Source of the DNA: Pseudomonas sp. LS44
Lineage (GTDB): Bacteria > Pseudomonadota > Gammaproteobacteria > Pseudomonadales > Pseudomonadaceae
Length of the DNA stretch: 64,000 nt
Assembly (NCBI RefSeq): GCF_024730785.1
Contig: NZ_CP102830.1
Location: forward strand, 1,302,001 to 1,366,000
Reading direction: 5' to 3'
Numbering within the stretch: position 1 is the stretch's first letter; each line of letters begins with the position of its first letter. The position numbers were made by a program, and so were the translations under genes. Below the pieces are notes generated by a model. The model ran no database searches, was not told the DNA's origin, and was given only the letters and a program-made list of their open reading frames with translations. Of this stretch, positions 27,046-36,154 are shown in pieces.

Positions 27046-28887
27046 TCACTCCACCCCGACGAACCCGCCGGTCTGGTGCTGCCAGAGGCGCGCATAGAGG
27101 CCGCCGTAAGCGAGCAATTCGCTGTGGCTGCCACTTTCGACGATGCGGCCTTGATCGAGCACTACCAGACGATCCATGCGGGCGATGGTCGATAGGCGGT
27201 GGGCGATGGCGATCACGGTCTTGCCCTGCATCAGGGTTTCCAGACTCTCCTGAATCGCTGCTTCGACTTCCGAGTCGAGCGCCGAAGTGGCTTCGTCGAG
27301 GATCAGGATTGGCGCGTCCTTGAGCAGCACGCGGGCGATGGCGATACGTTGGCGTTGGCCGCCGGAGAGTTTCACGCCGCGCTCACCGACGTGCGCGTCC
27401 AGCCCAGTGCGCCCCTGAGCATCCGACAACTGCGGAATGAAGCCATCGGCGCGGGCCTTGCGGGCGGCGTCCCAGAGTTCCGCGTCGCTGGTGTCGGGTC
27501 GGCCGTAAAGCAAATTGTCGCGAATCGAACGGTGCAGCAGCGAAGTGTCCTGGGTGACCAGGCCGATCTGCGCGCGCAGGCTTTCCTGGCTGACGTGGGC
27601 GATATTCTGGCCGTCGATCAGGATGCGTCCCTGCTCCAGATCGTAGAGACGCAGCAACAGGTTAGCCAGGGTCGATTTGCCTGCGCCGGAAGGGCCGAGC
27701 AGGCCGATTTTTTCGCCGGCGCGGATGTGCAGATCGAGTCCGCCGATCACCCCCGTGCTCTTGCCGTAGTGAAAGTGGATGCCCTCGAAGCGCACATCCC
27801 CGCGGCTCACCTGCAGTGCTTCGGCGCCCGGCCGATCGAGCACGGTGCGCGGCTGGGCGATGGTTTGCATGCCGTCCTGCACGGTGCCGATATTCTCGAA
27901 AATGCCGTTGACCACCCACATGATCCAGCCGGACATATTGTTGATGCGAATCACCAGGCTGGTGGCCAGAGCGATGGCCCCCACGCTGATCAAACCCTGA
28001 TTCCACAGCCACAGGGCAATGCCGGTAGTGGCAGTGATCAGCACGCCGTTGAGGCAGGTGATGGTGACGTCCATGCCGGTGACGACGCGACCGGCCAGCT
28101 GGCTTTTGTGGGTTTGATCGAGCAGCGCCTCGCGGGCGTAGTCCTGTTCCAGGCGGGTGTGTGCGAACAGCTTGAGGGTGGTGATGTTGGTGTAGCCGTC
28201 GACGATGCGGCCCATCAGCCGCGAGCGTGATTCGGAGGCGATCACCGAGCGCTGTTTGACCCGCGGGACGAAGTAGCCCAGCGCGGCAACATAGGCGAAC
28301 ACCCACAGCAACAGCGGCAGCATCAGGCGCCAGTCCGCCTCGGCGAACAGCACCAGGCTGCTGATCACGTAGATCAGCACATGCCAGAGCGCATCGGTGG
28401 CCTGCACCAAGGAATCGCGCAGGGCGTTGCCGGTCTGCATGATGCGTTGGGCAATGCGCCCGGCGAAGTCGTTCTGGAAAAACGTCAGGCTCTGTTTGAG
28501 CACATAGCTGTGGTTCTGCCAGCGCACCAGGGTGGTCAGACCGGGGTTGATCGTCTGATGGGTGAGCAGATCGTGCAGGCCATTGAACAGCGGACGCAGG
28601 ATCAAGGCGACCACGGCCATCCAGATCAGCTCAGTGCGGTGCAGGCGAAAGAAATCGCTGCCGCTGCCGCTGCCGCTGGTCTGGGCCAGGTCGATTAGGC
28701 GGCCGAGGAAGCTGAACAGCGCCACTTCGATCAGCGCGACGATCAGACCGACCACCAGCAGCACGGCGAAACTCGGCCACACCTGGCGCAGGTAATGCAG
28801 GTAGAAACGCCACACGTTGCTCGGCGGCATATCGCCTTGGTCGGGGCGGAAGAAATCGATCAGCTGTTCGAAGTATCGGAAGATCAT
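27046..28887 (-). CDS. ABC exporter, fused membrane and ATPase domains
   Basis: 613 residues: type-1 exporter membrane domain (about 35-330, six helices), then ATPase with Walker A GPSGAGKST, signature LSGGQRQR, Walker B ILILDEATSALD and the H-loop histidine in IAHRLS. All catalytic motifs are intact. It resembles MsbA-like multidrug/lipid half-transporters that work as dimers; the substrate is not deducible. It is transcribed alone. The stop codon abuts the outer CTAG of a palindromic element, so its 3' UTR is made of inserted repeats. Confidence 0.85.
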   Translation of the reverse strand: MIFRYFEQLIDFFRPDQGDMPPSNVWRFYLHYLRQVWPSFAVLLVVGLIVALIEVALFSFLGRLIDLAQTSGSGSGSDFFRLHRTELIWMAVVALILRPLFNGLHDLLTHQTINPGLTTLVRWQNHSYVLKQSLTFFQNDFAGRIAQRIMQTGNALRDSLVQATDALWHVLIYVISSLVLFAEADWRLMLPLLLWVFAYVAALGYFVPRVKQRSVIASESRSRLMGRIVDGYTNITTLKLFAHTRLEQDYAREALLDQTHKSQLAGRVVTGMDVTITCLNGVLITATTGIALWLWNQGLISVGAIALATSLVIRINNMSGWIMWVVNGIFENIGTVQDGMQTIAQPRTVLDRPGAEALQVSRGDVRFEGIHFHYGKSTGVIGGLDLHIRAGEKIGLLGPSGAGKSTLANLLLRLYDLEQGRILIDGQNIAHVSQESLRAQIGLVTQDTSLLHRSIRDNLLYGRPDTSDAELWDAARKARADGFIPQLSDAQGRTGLDAHVGERGVKLSGGQRQRIAIARVLLKDAPILILDEATSALDSEVEAAIQESLETLMQGKTVIAIAHRLSTIARMDRLVVLDQGRIVESGSHSELLAYGGLYARLWQHQTGGFVGVE

Positions 28888-28969
28888 GGTTCACGCTAAC
28901 CGCCGCGCCAGCCGATGGAGCGTGGCTAGCGAGCCGTAGAGCGGCGCACGGGGCGCCGCGGATGGACGA

Positions 28970-29542
28970 TCAGAGACGTTTGGCCGAGAGAATCAGCACC
29001 GGCTTGGCCGGTACGTCGCGCATGCCGGCGCGGTAGGTGGTCGGGGTCTGGGAGATCTTGTCGACTACATCCATGCCGCGCACCACTTTGCCGAACACCG
29101 CGTAACCGAAATCGCGTCCGCCGTGATCGAGGAAGGAATTGTCCTTCTGGTTGATGAAGAACTGGCTGGTGGCCGAGTCGACCACCTGGGTGCGGGCCAT
29201 GGCCAGGGTGCCACGTACGTTGCGCAGACCGTTGTCGGCTTCGTTCTTGATCGGCGCCTGGGTGTTCTTCTCGTCCATGTCGGTGTCATAGCCGCCGGTC
29301 TGGATCATGAAGTTGGGAATCACCCGATGGAAGATGGTGTTGTCGTAGTGGCCGCTGTCCACATAGGCGAGGAAATTCTTCACGCTGATCGGTGCTTGGG
29401 TCGCGTTCAGCTCGATTTCGATTTCGCCGAGGCTGGTGGTTAGCAGCACATGCGGCGACTGGTTCGCAGCTGGCGTGGAGGCGGCCAGGAGGTTGCCGGT
29501 GAATAGCAGGGCGCAGGCGGCGAGAGCGAGTTTTCGTAGCAT
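28970..29542 (-). CDS. ppiA: periplasmic cyclophilin-type peptidyl-prolyl isomerase
   Basis: 190 residues: signal peptide (about 1-20, ending NLLA), then a complete cyclophilin domain. Catalytic and binding segments are visible: [37 protein letters not shown] and [17 protein letters not shown]. It catalyses proline isomerisation in the periplasm, like E. coli PpiA. It lies 14 bp downstream of the hydrolase gene, so probably the third gene of a LysR-hydrolase-ppiA unit. Confidence 0.9.
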   Translation of the reverse strand: MLRKLALAACALLFTGNLLAASTPAANQSPHVLLTTSLGEIEIELNATQAPISVKNFLAYVDSGHYDNTIFHRVIPNFMIQTGGYDTDMDEKNTQAPIKNEADNGLRNVRGTLAMARTQVVDSATSQFFINQKDNSFLDHGGRDFGYAVFGKVVRGMDVVDKISQTPTTYRAGMRDVPAKPVLILSAKRL

Positions 29543-29556
29543 CGTGAGGGCTCTTT

Positions 29557-30357
29557 CTAGGATTGTTGGGTGTTTTCAACTTCGCCGAGGAAGTCGAGCA
29601 GGGTGGTGTTGAAGCGTTCCGGTTGGTCCAGCGGCGTAGCGTGACGCGAATCGTCGATGACGACCAGACGCGCGTTCGGCAACTCTTGGACATAGGCCTC
29701 TTTCTGCGCGACCGGGGTGTAGTCGTGGTCGGCGCTGATCACCAGGGTAGGACAGGTGATGCGCGCCAGGTGCTCTCGCACGCCCCAGCCGATGATCGCG
29801 TTGAGACTGGCGTTGTAGGCGCGCTTGTCGTTGCGCGGCCAGCGTTGTTCGATCTTGCTGCGCAGTTCGGCTTGTTCCGGTTTGGGGAACTGGATGCGGC
29901 CGAGGCCCTTGCCGATTTTCTCCAGGCTGAGCAGGTGCGAGAGCGTCCAGCGCTGGGCAATCATCAGGTAATCGCTGGGCTTTTTCGCCTTCACTTCCGG
30001 GCCGCTGTTGACGATGGTCAGGCTTTTCAGCAACGCCGGATAGTCGGCGCCGACCTGGAAGCCGATCATCCCGCCCATCGAGATGCCGACCAGATGCACC
30101 GGGCCGACTCCAAGGTGCTCAATCAGTCCCGCTACGTCCTCGGCAAAGCCGGCGATGCTGTAGCGCTCGCGGGGTTTGGCCGAGCGACCGTGGCCGCGCA
30201 CGTCGAGGGCGATGACCCGATAGTGCGGGCTGAGGGCGGGGATCTGGTATTCCCAATCCAGCGTACTGGAACCCAAACCGTGAACCAGCAGCACGGGAGC
30301 ACCGTGGCCATATTCCTCGTAGTGCAGTTGGCAGCCTTGGTAGTCGAAATAGGACAT
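29557..30357 (-). CDS. alpha/beta-fold hydrolase
   Basis: 266 residues. The ATG at 30357 has GAGG at proper spacing and is preferred to the ATG at 30369. The triad is visible: nucleophile S93 in GISMGG, D210 or D212 in SADHDY, H239 in [11 protein letters not shown]; oxyanion segment HGLGSS at about 26-31. The family covers esterases, haloperoxidase-like and lactone hydrolases; the substrate is unknown. It is cytoplasmic, 17 bp after the LysR gene and 14 bp before ppiA. Confidence 0.82.
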   Translation of the reverse strand: MSYFDYQGCQLHYEEYGHGAPVLLVHGLGSSTLDWEYQIPALSPHYRVIALDVRGHGRSAKPRERYSIAGFAEDVAGLIEHLGVGPVHLVGISMGGMIGFQVGADYPALLKSLTIVNSGPEVKAKKPSDYLMIAQRWTLSHLLSLEKIGKGLGRIQFPKPEQAELRSKIEQRWPRNDKRAYNASLNAIIGWGVREHLARITCPTLVISADHDYTPVAQKEAYVQELPNARLVVIDDSRHATPLDQPERFNTTLLDFLGEVENTQQS

Positions 30358-30374
30358 GGTGATCCTCAACGCGC

Positions 30375-31301
30375 TCAGATGGTCGGCAGGGGCGAGGCGA
30401 ACGGTGCATCCAGAGGTGCGTTGTCAAAGTTCTTGATCAGGTCGACGAGGATCTGCGTTGCCGGCCCAAGGACTTTCTCTTTATTGGAGTAAAGGTAGAA
30501 GCTGGGCCTGCGACTGCCACCCTGATCCAACGGCAGCGGCTTTAACACACTTTCATTCAGCTCGCGTTCGATCAGATGGCGCGGTAGCCAGGCAAAGCCC
30601 AGGCCGCTGGCGACGAAGGTGGATGCCGTGGCCAAACTGCCGACCGTCCAGCGCTGTTCAGCGCCAAGCCAGCCGACATCGCGCGGCTGGGTACGGCCGG
30701 AGTCACGGATGACCACTTGCAGGTGGCCCTCCAGATCCTGAAAAGTAACTTCCCGTTGCAGCAGATGCAGCGGATGTTGCGGATGGGCAACGGCGACGAA
30801 CTCCACCGAGTTCAACTCTTCGCCGAGATAACCGCCAATATTCAGGCCGCTGATGGCCAGATCGGCAACGCCTTCGAGCAGCACTTCCTCGACACCCGAC
30901 AGCACCTCTTCGCGCAGGCGCACGCGACAGCCGCGGCTCTGCGGTATGAAGGCGCTGAGGGCACGCACCAGGCGCGCGATCGGATAGGCGGCATCGACCA
31001 CCAGACGCACTTCGGCTTCCCAGCCTTGCTCCATGTGATGGGCAAGGTCTTCGAGCTGGCTGGCCTGCTTGACCAGATGCCGCGAGCGCCGCAGCAGCAC
31101 GGCGCCGGCTTCGGTGAGCACCGCCTTGCGGCCGTCGATCCGCAACAGCGGCACGCCAAGTTGATCCTGCATGCGTGCCACGGTGTAGCTCACCGAGGAT
31201 TGCGAGCGGTGCAGCACCTCGGCGGCTTGGGCGAATCCGCCGTTATCGACCACCGCTTGCAGGGTGCGCCATTGATCCAGGGTCACGCGGGGGGCTTTCA
31301 T
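30375..31301 (-). CDS. LysR-family transcriptional regulator
   Basis: 308 residues: helix-turn-helix in the first 60 (QWRTLQAVVDNGGFAQAAEVLHRSQSSVS), effector domain from about 90. It is followed at 17 bp by the hydrolase, so it is probably cotranscribed. Its upstream region shares a motif and spacing with the azoR upstream region 1 kb away, which suggests that it regulates itself and azoR. The ligand is unknown. Confidence 0.85.
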   Translation of the reverse strand: MKAPRVTLDQWRTLQAVVDNGGFAQAAEVLHRSQSSVSYTVARMQDQLGVPLLRIDGRKAVLTEAGAVLLRRSRHLVKQASQLEDLAHHMEQGWEAEVRLVVDAAYPIARLVRALSAFIPQSRGCRVRLREEVLSGVEEVLLEGVADLAISGLNIGGYLGEELNSVEFVAVAHPQHPLHLLQREVTFQDLEGHLQVVIRDSGRTQPRDVGWLGAEQRWTVGSLATASTFVASGLGFAWLPRHLIERELNESVLKPLPLDQGGSRRPSFYLYSNKEKVLGPATQILVDLIKNFDNAPLDAPFASPLPTI

Positions 31302-31341
31302 CGTCAGCTCCTGTCGAATGCGCCGGCTGAGTCGGCGCCTC

Positions 31342-31421
31342 GGTCAGAGAGTAAGGGGCCATTATCTAATAAACAAATAAGTTGGTGTATTTTTGCCTAT
31401 TTTCGCGCGTTCTTATCGATA
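31342..31421. promoter_or_regulatory. promoter-region repeat, copy 1
   Basis: GGTCAGAGAGTAAG (31342-31355) followed by an AT-rich stretch and the palindrome TATCGATA (31414-31421). The same two blocks at the same distance occur upstream of azoR at 32315. It lies between the LysR gene and the first 106-residue protein gene. Confidence 0.5.
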
Positions 31422-31542
31422 TTTTTGTGGCGCTCACCCTTTCAGCCGCTGGCGCCATTCCAGGGGCATAGACTGAAATTATCGCGGTGCCTTCCAGCAA
31501 CCTCGAACGAGCCTGGACCGGGTGCCGTGGCGGAGAGCAAAC

Positions 31543-31863
31543 ATGAAAAGATCTGTTGGTGTCGGGGCGGCCTTCCTGCCGGCGCTGGCCCTGGCGGCGT
31601 TTTTCCCCATCGACGTCACGCCGCAGCTGAATGGGGCCGACGTAACCTATGAGACGATGCCGATCACCTTCAATACTGGTGTCATGTCATTGCGCAACCG
31701 CGGCACCACTGCGGCGCAGTGCAAGGCGGTGTTCGACATCGGCCCGGATACCCCGCGAGTGCGCAAGGTCGTCCTGGCGCCCGGCGAAAGCGCGACGCTG
31801 ACGGGCAATTTCAGGAGCGAGATCATCCGCATGCGCATTGAGCTGACCTGCAAGCCGAGCTAG
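31543..31863 (+). CDS. small secreted protein, tandem paralogue 1
   Basis: 106 residues. I set the start at the ATG at 31543 with GGAG upstream. Signal peptide about 1-19 (ending LALA), then a beta-rich domain with two cysteines (AAQCKAVFDIGP and ELTCKPS) that probably form a disulfide. The next gene encodes a protein of the same length with the same pattern (FPIDVTPQLNGADV versus YPIEVDKQMNGAEV; LAPGES versus LQPGES). Family not recognised. Predicted to be periplasmic. Confidence 0.75.
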   Translation: MKRSVGVGAAFLPALALAAFFPIDVTPQLNGADVTYETMPITFNTGVMSLRNRGTTAAQCKAVFDIGPDTPRVRKVVLAPGESATLTGNFRSEIIRMRIELTCKPS

Positions 31864-31968
31864 CGGTCGGGCATCGACAGGTTCCAGCCACTGCCGACGG
31901 CAAGCTGAAAGGCCTTCATCTGTGCCGGCGCTTGTCCTAAGCTGGACTCCCTCGTTGGAGTCCGTTCC

Positions 31969-32289
31969 ATGAAAACAATCTGCTGTGCCTTGCTCGCCAT
32001 CCTGCCCTTGAGTGCTCTGGCCGCCACCTATCCCATCGAAGTGGATAAGCAAATGAACGGTGCCGAAGTTGCCGTCAGCCCACAGGCCATCGACGTCAGC
32101 ATGGCCGGTGTCGAGCTGTACAACTACGGCAAGGCCGCCGCGGAGTGCAAAGTGGTGTTCCGCAATGGTCCCGAATCGCCTCGGCAGCGCAGTGCGGTAC
32201 TGCAGCCGGGCGAAAGCAAGCTGACCACCAGCTCGTTCAAGAGCCAGGTCATCAAGCTGCGCATCAAAGTAACCTGCAATCCGAAATAA
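31969..32289 (+). CDS. small secreted protein, tandem paralogue 2
   Basis: 106 residues. Signal peptide MKTICCALLAILPLSALA, then a domain clearly homologous to the preceding gene product, including both cysteines (AAECKVVFRNGP and KVTCNPK) and the FKSQVIKLRIKVTC end that corresponds to FRSEIIRMRIELTC. The two genes are 105 bp apart, and the second has its own ribosome site (GGAG). It appears to be a tandem gene duplication. Function unknown. Confidence 0.75.
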   Translation: MKTICCALLAILPLSALAATYPIEVDKQMNGAEVAVSPQAIDVSMAGVELYNYGKAAAECKVVFRNGPESPRQRSAVLQPGESKLTTSSFKSQVIKLRIKVTCNPK

Positions 32290-32314
32290 CCCATGCTGGG
32301 CGCTTGATTGACTT

Positions 32315-32393
32315 GGTCAGAGACTAAGTTGGCTATTTCAATAAATCAAATTAATCGATAATTGTGAGCGGCTTTTTGCGCTTTTTAATCGAT
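32315..32393 (+). promoter_or_regulatory. promoter-region repeat, copy 2 (azoR)
   Basis: GGTCAGAGACTAAG (32315-32328), AT-rich centre, ATCGAT (32388-32393). It matches copy 1 at 13 of 14 positions in the first block, and the distance between blocks is the same. A second ATCGAT is at 32354. Probably operator and promoter of azoR. Confidence 0.5.
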
Positions 32394-32452
32394 ATAGGCC
32401 TGGATAACCTTTCTCCATCGACGCCACTTACCCCTCGATGGAGTTAGCCAAC

Positions 32453-33052
32453 ATGTCCAAAGTCCTCGTCATTGAAAGCAGCGCCCGCCAACAAGGTTCG
32501 ATTTCCCGCCAGCTCACCGATGACTTCATCGTGCAGTGGAAGAAAGTCCATCCCGCCGATGAAATTGCTGTGCGCGATCTGGCTCAGCAGCCGGTGCCAC
32601 ATCTGGACGAAACCCTGCTCGGTGGCTGGATGAAGCCTGCCGATCAACACACCGACGCTGAAAAAGCCGCGCTGGCGCGCTCTAACATCCTCACCGATGA
32701 GCTGCTGAGTGCCGATGTGCTGGTATTGGCCGCGCCGATGTACAACTTTGCGATTCCTAGCACCCTGAAGTCGTGGCTGGACCATGTGCTGCGTGCTGGG
32801 GTGACGTTCAAGTACACCGAAACCGGCCCGCAAGGCCTGCTCACCGGCAAACGCGCTTACGTGCTGACTGCGCGTGGTGGCATCTACGCCGGCAGCACGC
32901 TGGATCATCAGGAACCCTACCTACGCCAGGCGCTGGGTTTCATCGGGATCCACGATGTCAGCTTCATCCATGCCGAAGGCCTGAACCTGGGCGCCGAATT
33001 TCTCGAGAAGGGTTTGGCTCAGGCGAAAACTCAACTGGCCGAGGTCGCTTGA
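32453..33052 (+). CDS. azoR: FMN-dependent NADH-azoreductase
   Basis: 199 residues, the usual length. Flavodoxin-like fold with FMN-binding segments SSARQQGSISRQL (about 10-22), PMYNFAIPSTLKSWLDHV and TARGGIYAG. It reduces azo dyes and quinones with NADH in the cytoplasm. The start at 32453 has GGAG upstream (the ATG at 32438 is in frame but has no site). The upstream region repeats motifs found next to the LysR gene at 30375, its probable regulator. Confidence 0.88.
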   Translation: MSKVLVIESSARQQGSISRQLTDDFIVQWKKVHPADEIAVRDLAQQPVPHLDETLLGGWMKPADQHTDAEKAALARSNILTDELLSADVLVLAAPMYNFAIPSTLKSWLDHVLRAGVTFKYTETGPQGLLTGKRAYVLTARGGIYAGSTLDHQEPYLRQALGFIGIHDVSFIHAEGLNLGAEFLEKGLAQAKTQLAEVA

Positions 33053-33107
33053 TTCGCGCGAGATAGCCCCGCTTACTCTCTTGGCGCTTTAAGCTCCGGC
33101 GCCTGTT

Positions 33108-33141
33108 CCGGCCATCGGCTCCCCGATTGGCCGGTTTTTTA
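33108..33141 (+). terminator. intrinsic terminator after azoR
   Basis: CCGGCCATCGG / CCGATTGGCCGG hairpin with a short loop, then TTTTTTAT, about 55 bp after the stop. Confidence 0.85.
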
Positions 33142-33263
33142 TGGCTCGGATTCACTTGGCGTCAAGCCAAGTAGTTAGATCTGCAGGGATGAGCTGGAAA
33201 GCGAGCGCCTGCTATGGAAGCAGGCGCTACAGAGGTGAAGTGCGAGTGGGGCGTGGCCCGAGA

Positions 33264-33812
33264 TCAGGCGGCAATCCCGCCTTCACCCTCGACGTGGTAG
33301 TGCAGTTGCACGACGCCCGTGGAGAAGTTGCGTTGGGTTTTCAGGGTCAGACCGCGTTCCAGGCCGGTGGCGAACATCTTGATGCCGGCGCCGAGCATGT
33401 GCGGAACCACACTGACCACCAACTCATCGAGCAGCCCTGCGCTATAGCAGGTCCCGGCCAGCGAACCGCCGCCAACCAACCAGACCCGTTTGCAGCCCAG
33501 GTCGCCGAGCTTGTTCAGCGATTCGGCAGGCGTCCAATGGCAGACATGCACATCCGGTGAGGCGGCCGGTAAGGCCGAGCGGGTCAGCACGATGCAGGTT
33601 TTTCCCGGGTACGGCCATTTATCGGCGTACTTGAGGATTGTTTCGTACGTTACCCGCCCCATCAGCAGGGCATCGATACCGGCATAGAACTCGTTATAAC
33701 CGTGATCTTCCTTGGATTCCTCCATGGGCGTCAGCCAATCGACTCGACCATCTGGGCGAGCGATATATCCATCTAGGCTGGCTGCAACGTAGTAGATCAA
33801 GGCTGGTTTCAT
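33264..33812 (-). CDS. dihydrofolate reductase-like protein (RibD C-terminal family)
   Basis: 182 residues from the ATG at 33812 (MKPALIYYVAASLDGYIA). Family features: ASLDGYIARPDGRVDWL, GIDALLMGRVTYE, TCIVLTRS, VWLVGGGSLAGTCYSAGLLDELVVSVVP. The fold binds NADPH; many members are stand-alone reductases of unknown substrate rather than true DHFR. The same frame stays open upstream into the antisense of the helicase gene, which I regard as chance. It is divergent from the helicase. Confidence 0.82.
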   Translation of the reverse strand: MKPALIYYVAASLDGYIARPDGRVDWLTPMEESKEDHGYNEFYAGIDALLMGRVTYETILKYADKWPYPGKTCIVLTRSALPAASPDVHVCHWTPAESLNKLGDLGCKRVWLVGGGSLAGTCYSAGLLDELVVSVVPHMLGAGIKMFATGLERGLTLKTQRNFSTGVVQLHYHVEGEGGIAA

Positions 33813-34050
33813 GCTGGGATTCTCCAAATACGAACCTGCCGTGGGTCGCTTATGGTTGACAGGAATTAGGGAGAAAAGTTTCCTGCGCCATTTCAAATAT
33901 TTGCCTTCATTAAACGATCTGGCAAGGCAATGCGTCAGAAATATGTGCCGGGGTGGCGCTGACAGGGCTGTAAGCCAAGAAATGCAGTCTTTTGCGCTCA
34001 CAAACGGTACCCTAGCGATCCAAGATCGTCCGTTTTTTCGAGGTACTTCC

Positions 34051-35394
34051 GTGTTTGCCCAATTCACCCTGCATGAACGCCTGCTCAAAGCTGTCGGCGA
34101 ACTGAAATTCGTCGAGCCGACGCCTGTGCAGATGGCGGCGATTCCGCCGGCATTAGAAGGACGCGATCTGCGGGTAATCGCGCAGACCGGTAGCGGCAAG
34201 ACCGCGGCGTTCGTTCTACCGATGTTGAACCGGCTGATGGGCGATGCCAAGCCACGGATCGATATTCGCGCACTGATCCTCTTGCCCACCCGCGAACTGG
34301 CGCAGCAGACGCTCAAGCAGGTCGAACTGTTCTCGCAGTTCACCTTTATCAAGTCGGGGCTGATTACCGGCGGCGAAGACTTCAAAGTGCAGGCCGCCAT
34401 GCTGCGCAAAGTGCCGGACGTGCTGATCGCCACGCCGGGACGCTTGCTTGAGCATTTGAATGCCGGGCATCTGGATTTCAAAAACGTCGAGGTACTGGTT
34501 CTCGACGAAGCCGACCGCATGCTCGACATGGGTTTTGCCGAAGACGTGCAGCGTTTGGCCAATGAATGCAAAGGCGCGCATCAAACGCTGTTGTTCTCCG
34601 CCACCAGCGGCGGCGCCGGATTACGCGAGATGACCGCATCGGTGCTCAAGGACCCGCTGCACCTGAAGCTCAACACCGTTGGCGAGCTCAACGAAGGCAC
34701 CCGCCAGCAGATCATCACCGCCGATCACGCGTATCACAAAGAGCAGTTGATCGAATGGCTGCTCAACAACGAGACCTATCAGAAGGCGATCATCTTCACC
34801 AACACCCGTGTGCAGGCCGATCGCCTCTACGGGCGGCTGGTGGCCAAAGAGTTCAAGGCCTTCGTCCTGCACGGCGATAAGGATCAGAAGGATCGCAAGC
34901 TAGCCATCGAACGCCTCAAGCAAGGCGGCACCAAAGTGCTGGTGGCCACCGATGTGGCCGCACGCGGTCTGGATGTGGACGGCCTGGATCTGGTGATCAA
35001 CTTCGACATGCCGCGCAGTGGCGATGAATACGTGCATCGCATCGGTCGCACCGGGCGTGCAGGCGGCGAAGGTCTGGCGATCTCGTTGATCAGCCACAAC
35101 GACTGGAGCCTGATGTCGAGCATTGAGCGCTATCTCAAGCAGAGCTTCGAGCGGCGCAACATCAAGGAGCTGAAAGGCGTCTATCAGGGGCCGAAAAAGG
35201 TCAAGGCATCCGGTAAGGCCGCTGGCACCAAGAAGAAAAAGGTCGATAAGAAAGGCGATAAAAAAGCCGACAAGAAGGTTACGCGCAAGCCGGTGAGTAA
35301 GGCCAAGCGCGAGCAGCCGTCCTTGGTCAGCCAGGACGGCATGGCGCCGCTCAAACGCCGCAAACCGGCTGCTGGCGATACTCCTTCCGAGTAA
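34051..35394 (+). CDS. DEAD-box ATP-dependent RNA helicase (PA2840-like)
   Basis: 447 residues from a GTG at 34051 (VFAQFTLHERLLKAV) with GAGGT 8 bp upstream; an ATG 80 codons earlier is in frame but that part is not protein-like. Motifs: Walker A AQTGSGKT (44-51), PTRELA, ATPGR, DEAD (152-155), SAT (183-185), then ARGLD and HRIGRTGR in the second RecA domain. The last 80 residues are a lysine-rich tail (KKKKVDKKGDKKADKK) for RNA binding. It resembles P. aeruginosa PA2840. Probable role in RNA folding or ribosome assembly in the cold. Confidence 0.87.
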   Translation: MFAQFTLHERLLKAVGELKFVEPTPVQMAAIPPALEGRDLRVIAQTGSGKTAAFVLPMLNRLMGDAKPRIDIRALILLPTRELAQQTLKQVELFSQFTFIKSGLITGGEDFKVQAAMLRKVPDVLIATPGRLLEHLNAGHLDFKNVEVLVLDEADRMLDMGFAEDVQRLANECKGAHQTLLFSATSGGAGLREMTASVLKDPLHLKLNTVGELNEGTRQQIITADHAYHKEQLIEWLLNNETYQKAIIFTNTRVQADRLYGRLVAKEFKAFVLHGDKDQKDRKLAIERLKQGGTKVLVATDVAARGLDVDGLDLVINFDMPRSGDEYVHRIGRTGRAGGEGLAISLISHNDWSLMSSIERYLKQSFERRNIKELKGVYQGPKKVKASGKAAGTKKKKVDKKGDKKADKKVTRKPVSKAKREQPSLVSQDGMAPLKRRKPAAGDTPSE

Positions 35395-35740
35395 ACCGCT
35401 CTCCGAGCCGCAGGTAGATCACTCCTCTCCTGTGGCTTCCTTCGCCTCGGCCTGGCTCGAGGCCTGCTGCAACTCCTGCATACGTTGTCATACCGCTGAC
35501 GGCTAATCGAAGTCGCCGGTGCAACCTAGCGCCGGCAGGCGCATGCCCATGACAGAACTGCGCCGAGGCCGCGTCCGGTGTTCTCGCATTAAGGCCAGGC
35601 GAGCAAAGAAAGTTCAGCCCGCTGCTGAGCATGTCACACCAATCGGGTAATGCATGAACCTCTGGCAAGGAATGGCGGTCGTTACTTATGACTGTCTGCG
35701 TGCCGCGAAGGTACGCTTTATCAGCGAGAGGAACGCCGCA
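35395..35740. other. 346 bp intergenic region
   Basis: No gene that I can support. On the minus strand 35422-35490 reads as a short Gln/Ala/Glu-rich stretch ending in TGA that could be the remnant of a lost gene, but it is only about 20 codons. Weak promoter-like sequence precedes the next gene. Confidence 0.5.
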
Positions 35741-36139
35741 ATGGCCTATAACTGGGATCTCATGGAGCGCCTGTTGCACGAAGTGCAGAACGGTGCCGGT
35801 AAAAGTTTTGCACCCCGCGCTTATGCCGAAGGGCTGGCCGAGGAGCTGGGGCGCGCAGGTGAATCGATCGGCAATTTGGATCATTTCAAAAGCCAGGCGG
35901 CTGACTACGAGTCGCTGCTGTTCAATGGTGGCTTCATTGTGTCGCGGCCGGAGGAAGAGGGCGGCAATGGCGAAAACTTTGTCCTCACTCCGCGTGGCGC
36001 GCAGCTGTTGGCCTTGATCGACACCAGTTATCCGAGCGGTGAGCATGCGCGCGAAGTGCTCGATGCGCAGGGTGAGGCGGCACTGGTTCCCGAGGTGTTC
36101 GACGCGCTGGCGGAAAAAGCCGTGCGGACTCAAGGCTAG
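35741..36139 (+). CDS. small DUF2513-like protein
   Basis: 132 residues from the ATG at 35741, with AGAGG 12 bp upstream; an upstream in-frame ATG at 35654 is less likely. The order MAYNWDLMERLLHEVQN...HFKSQAADYESLLFNGGFIVSRP...NFVLTPRGAQLLALI resembles DUF2513, a winged-helix-like family. It is probably a small DNA-binding or regulatory protein; this is inference. It ends 15 bp before the convergent egtD. Confidence 0.6.
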   Translation: MAYNWDLMERLLHEVQNGAGKSFAPRAYAEGLAEELGRAGESIGNLDHFKSQAADYESLLFNGGFIVSRPEEEGGNGENFVLTPRGAQLLALIDTSYPSGEHAREVLDAQGEAALVPEVFDALAEKAVRTQG

Positions 36140-36154
36140 CCGGCGGCGGACGAC

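Noticed and set aside
33264..34571. 435-codon open frame joining the DHFR-like protein with sequence antisense to the helicase
   Set aside because: The helicase on the other strand has all DEAD-box motifs; the DHFR-like domain begins at its own ATG at 33812.
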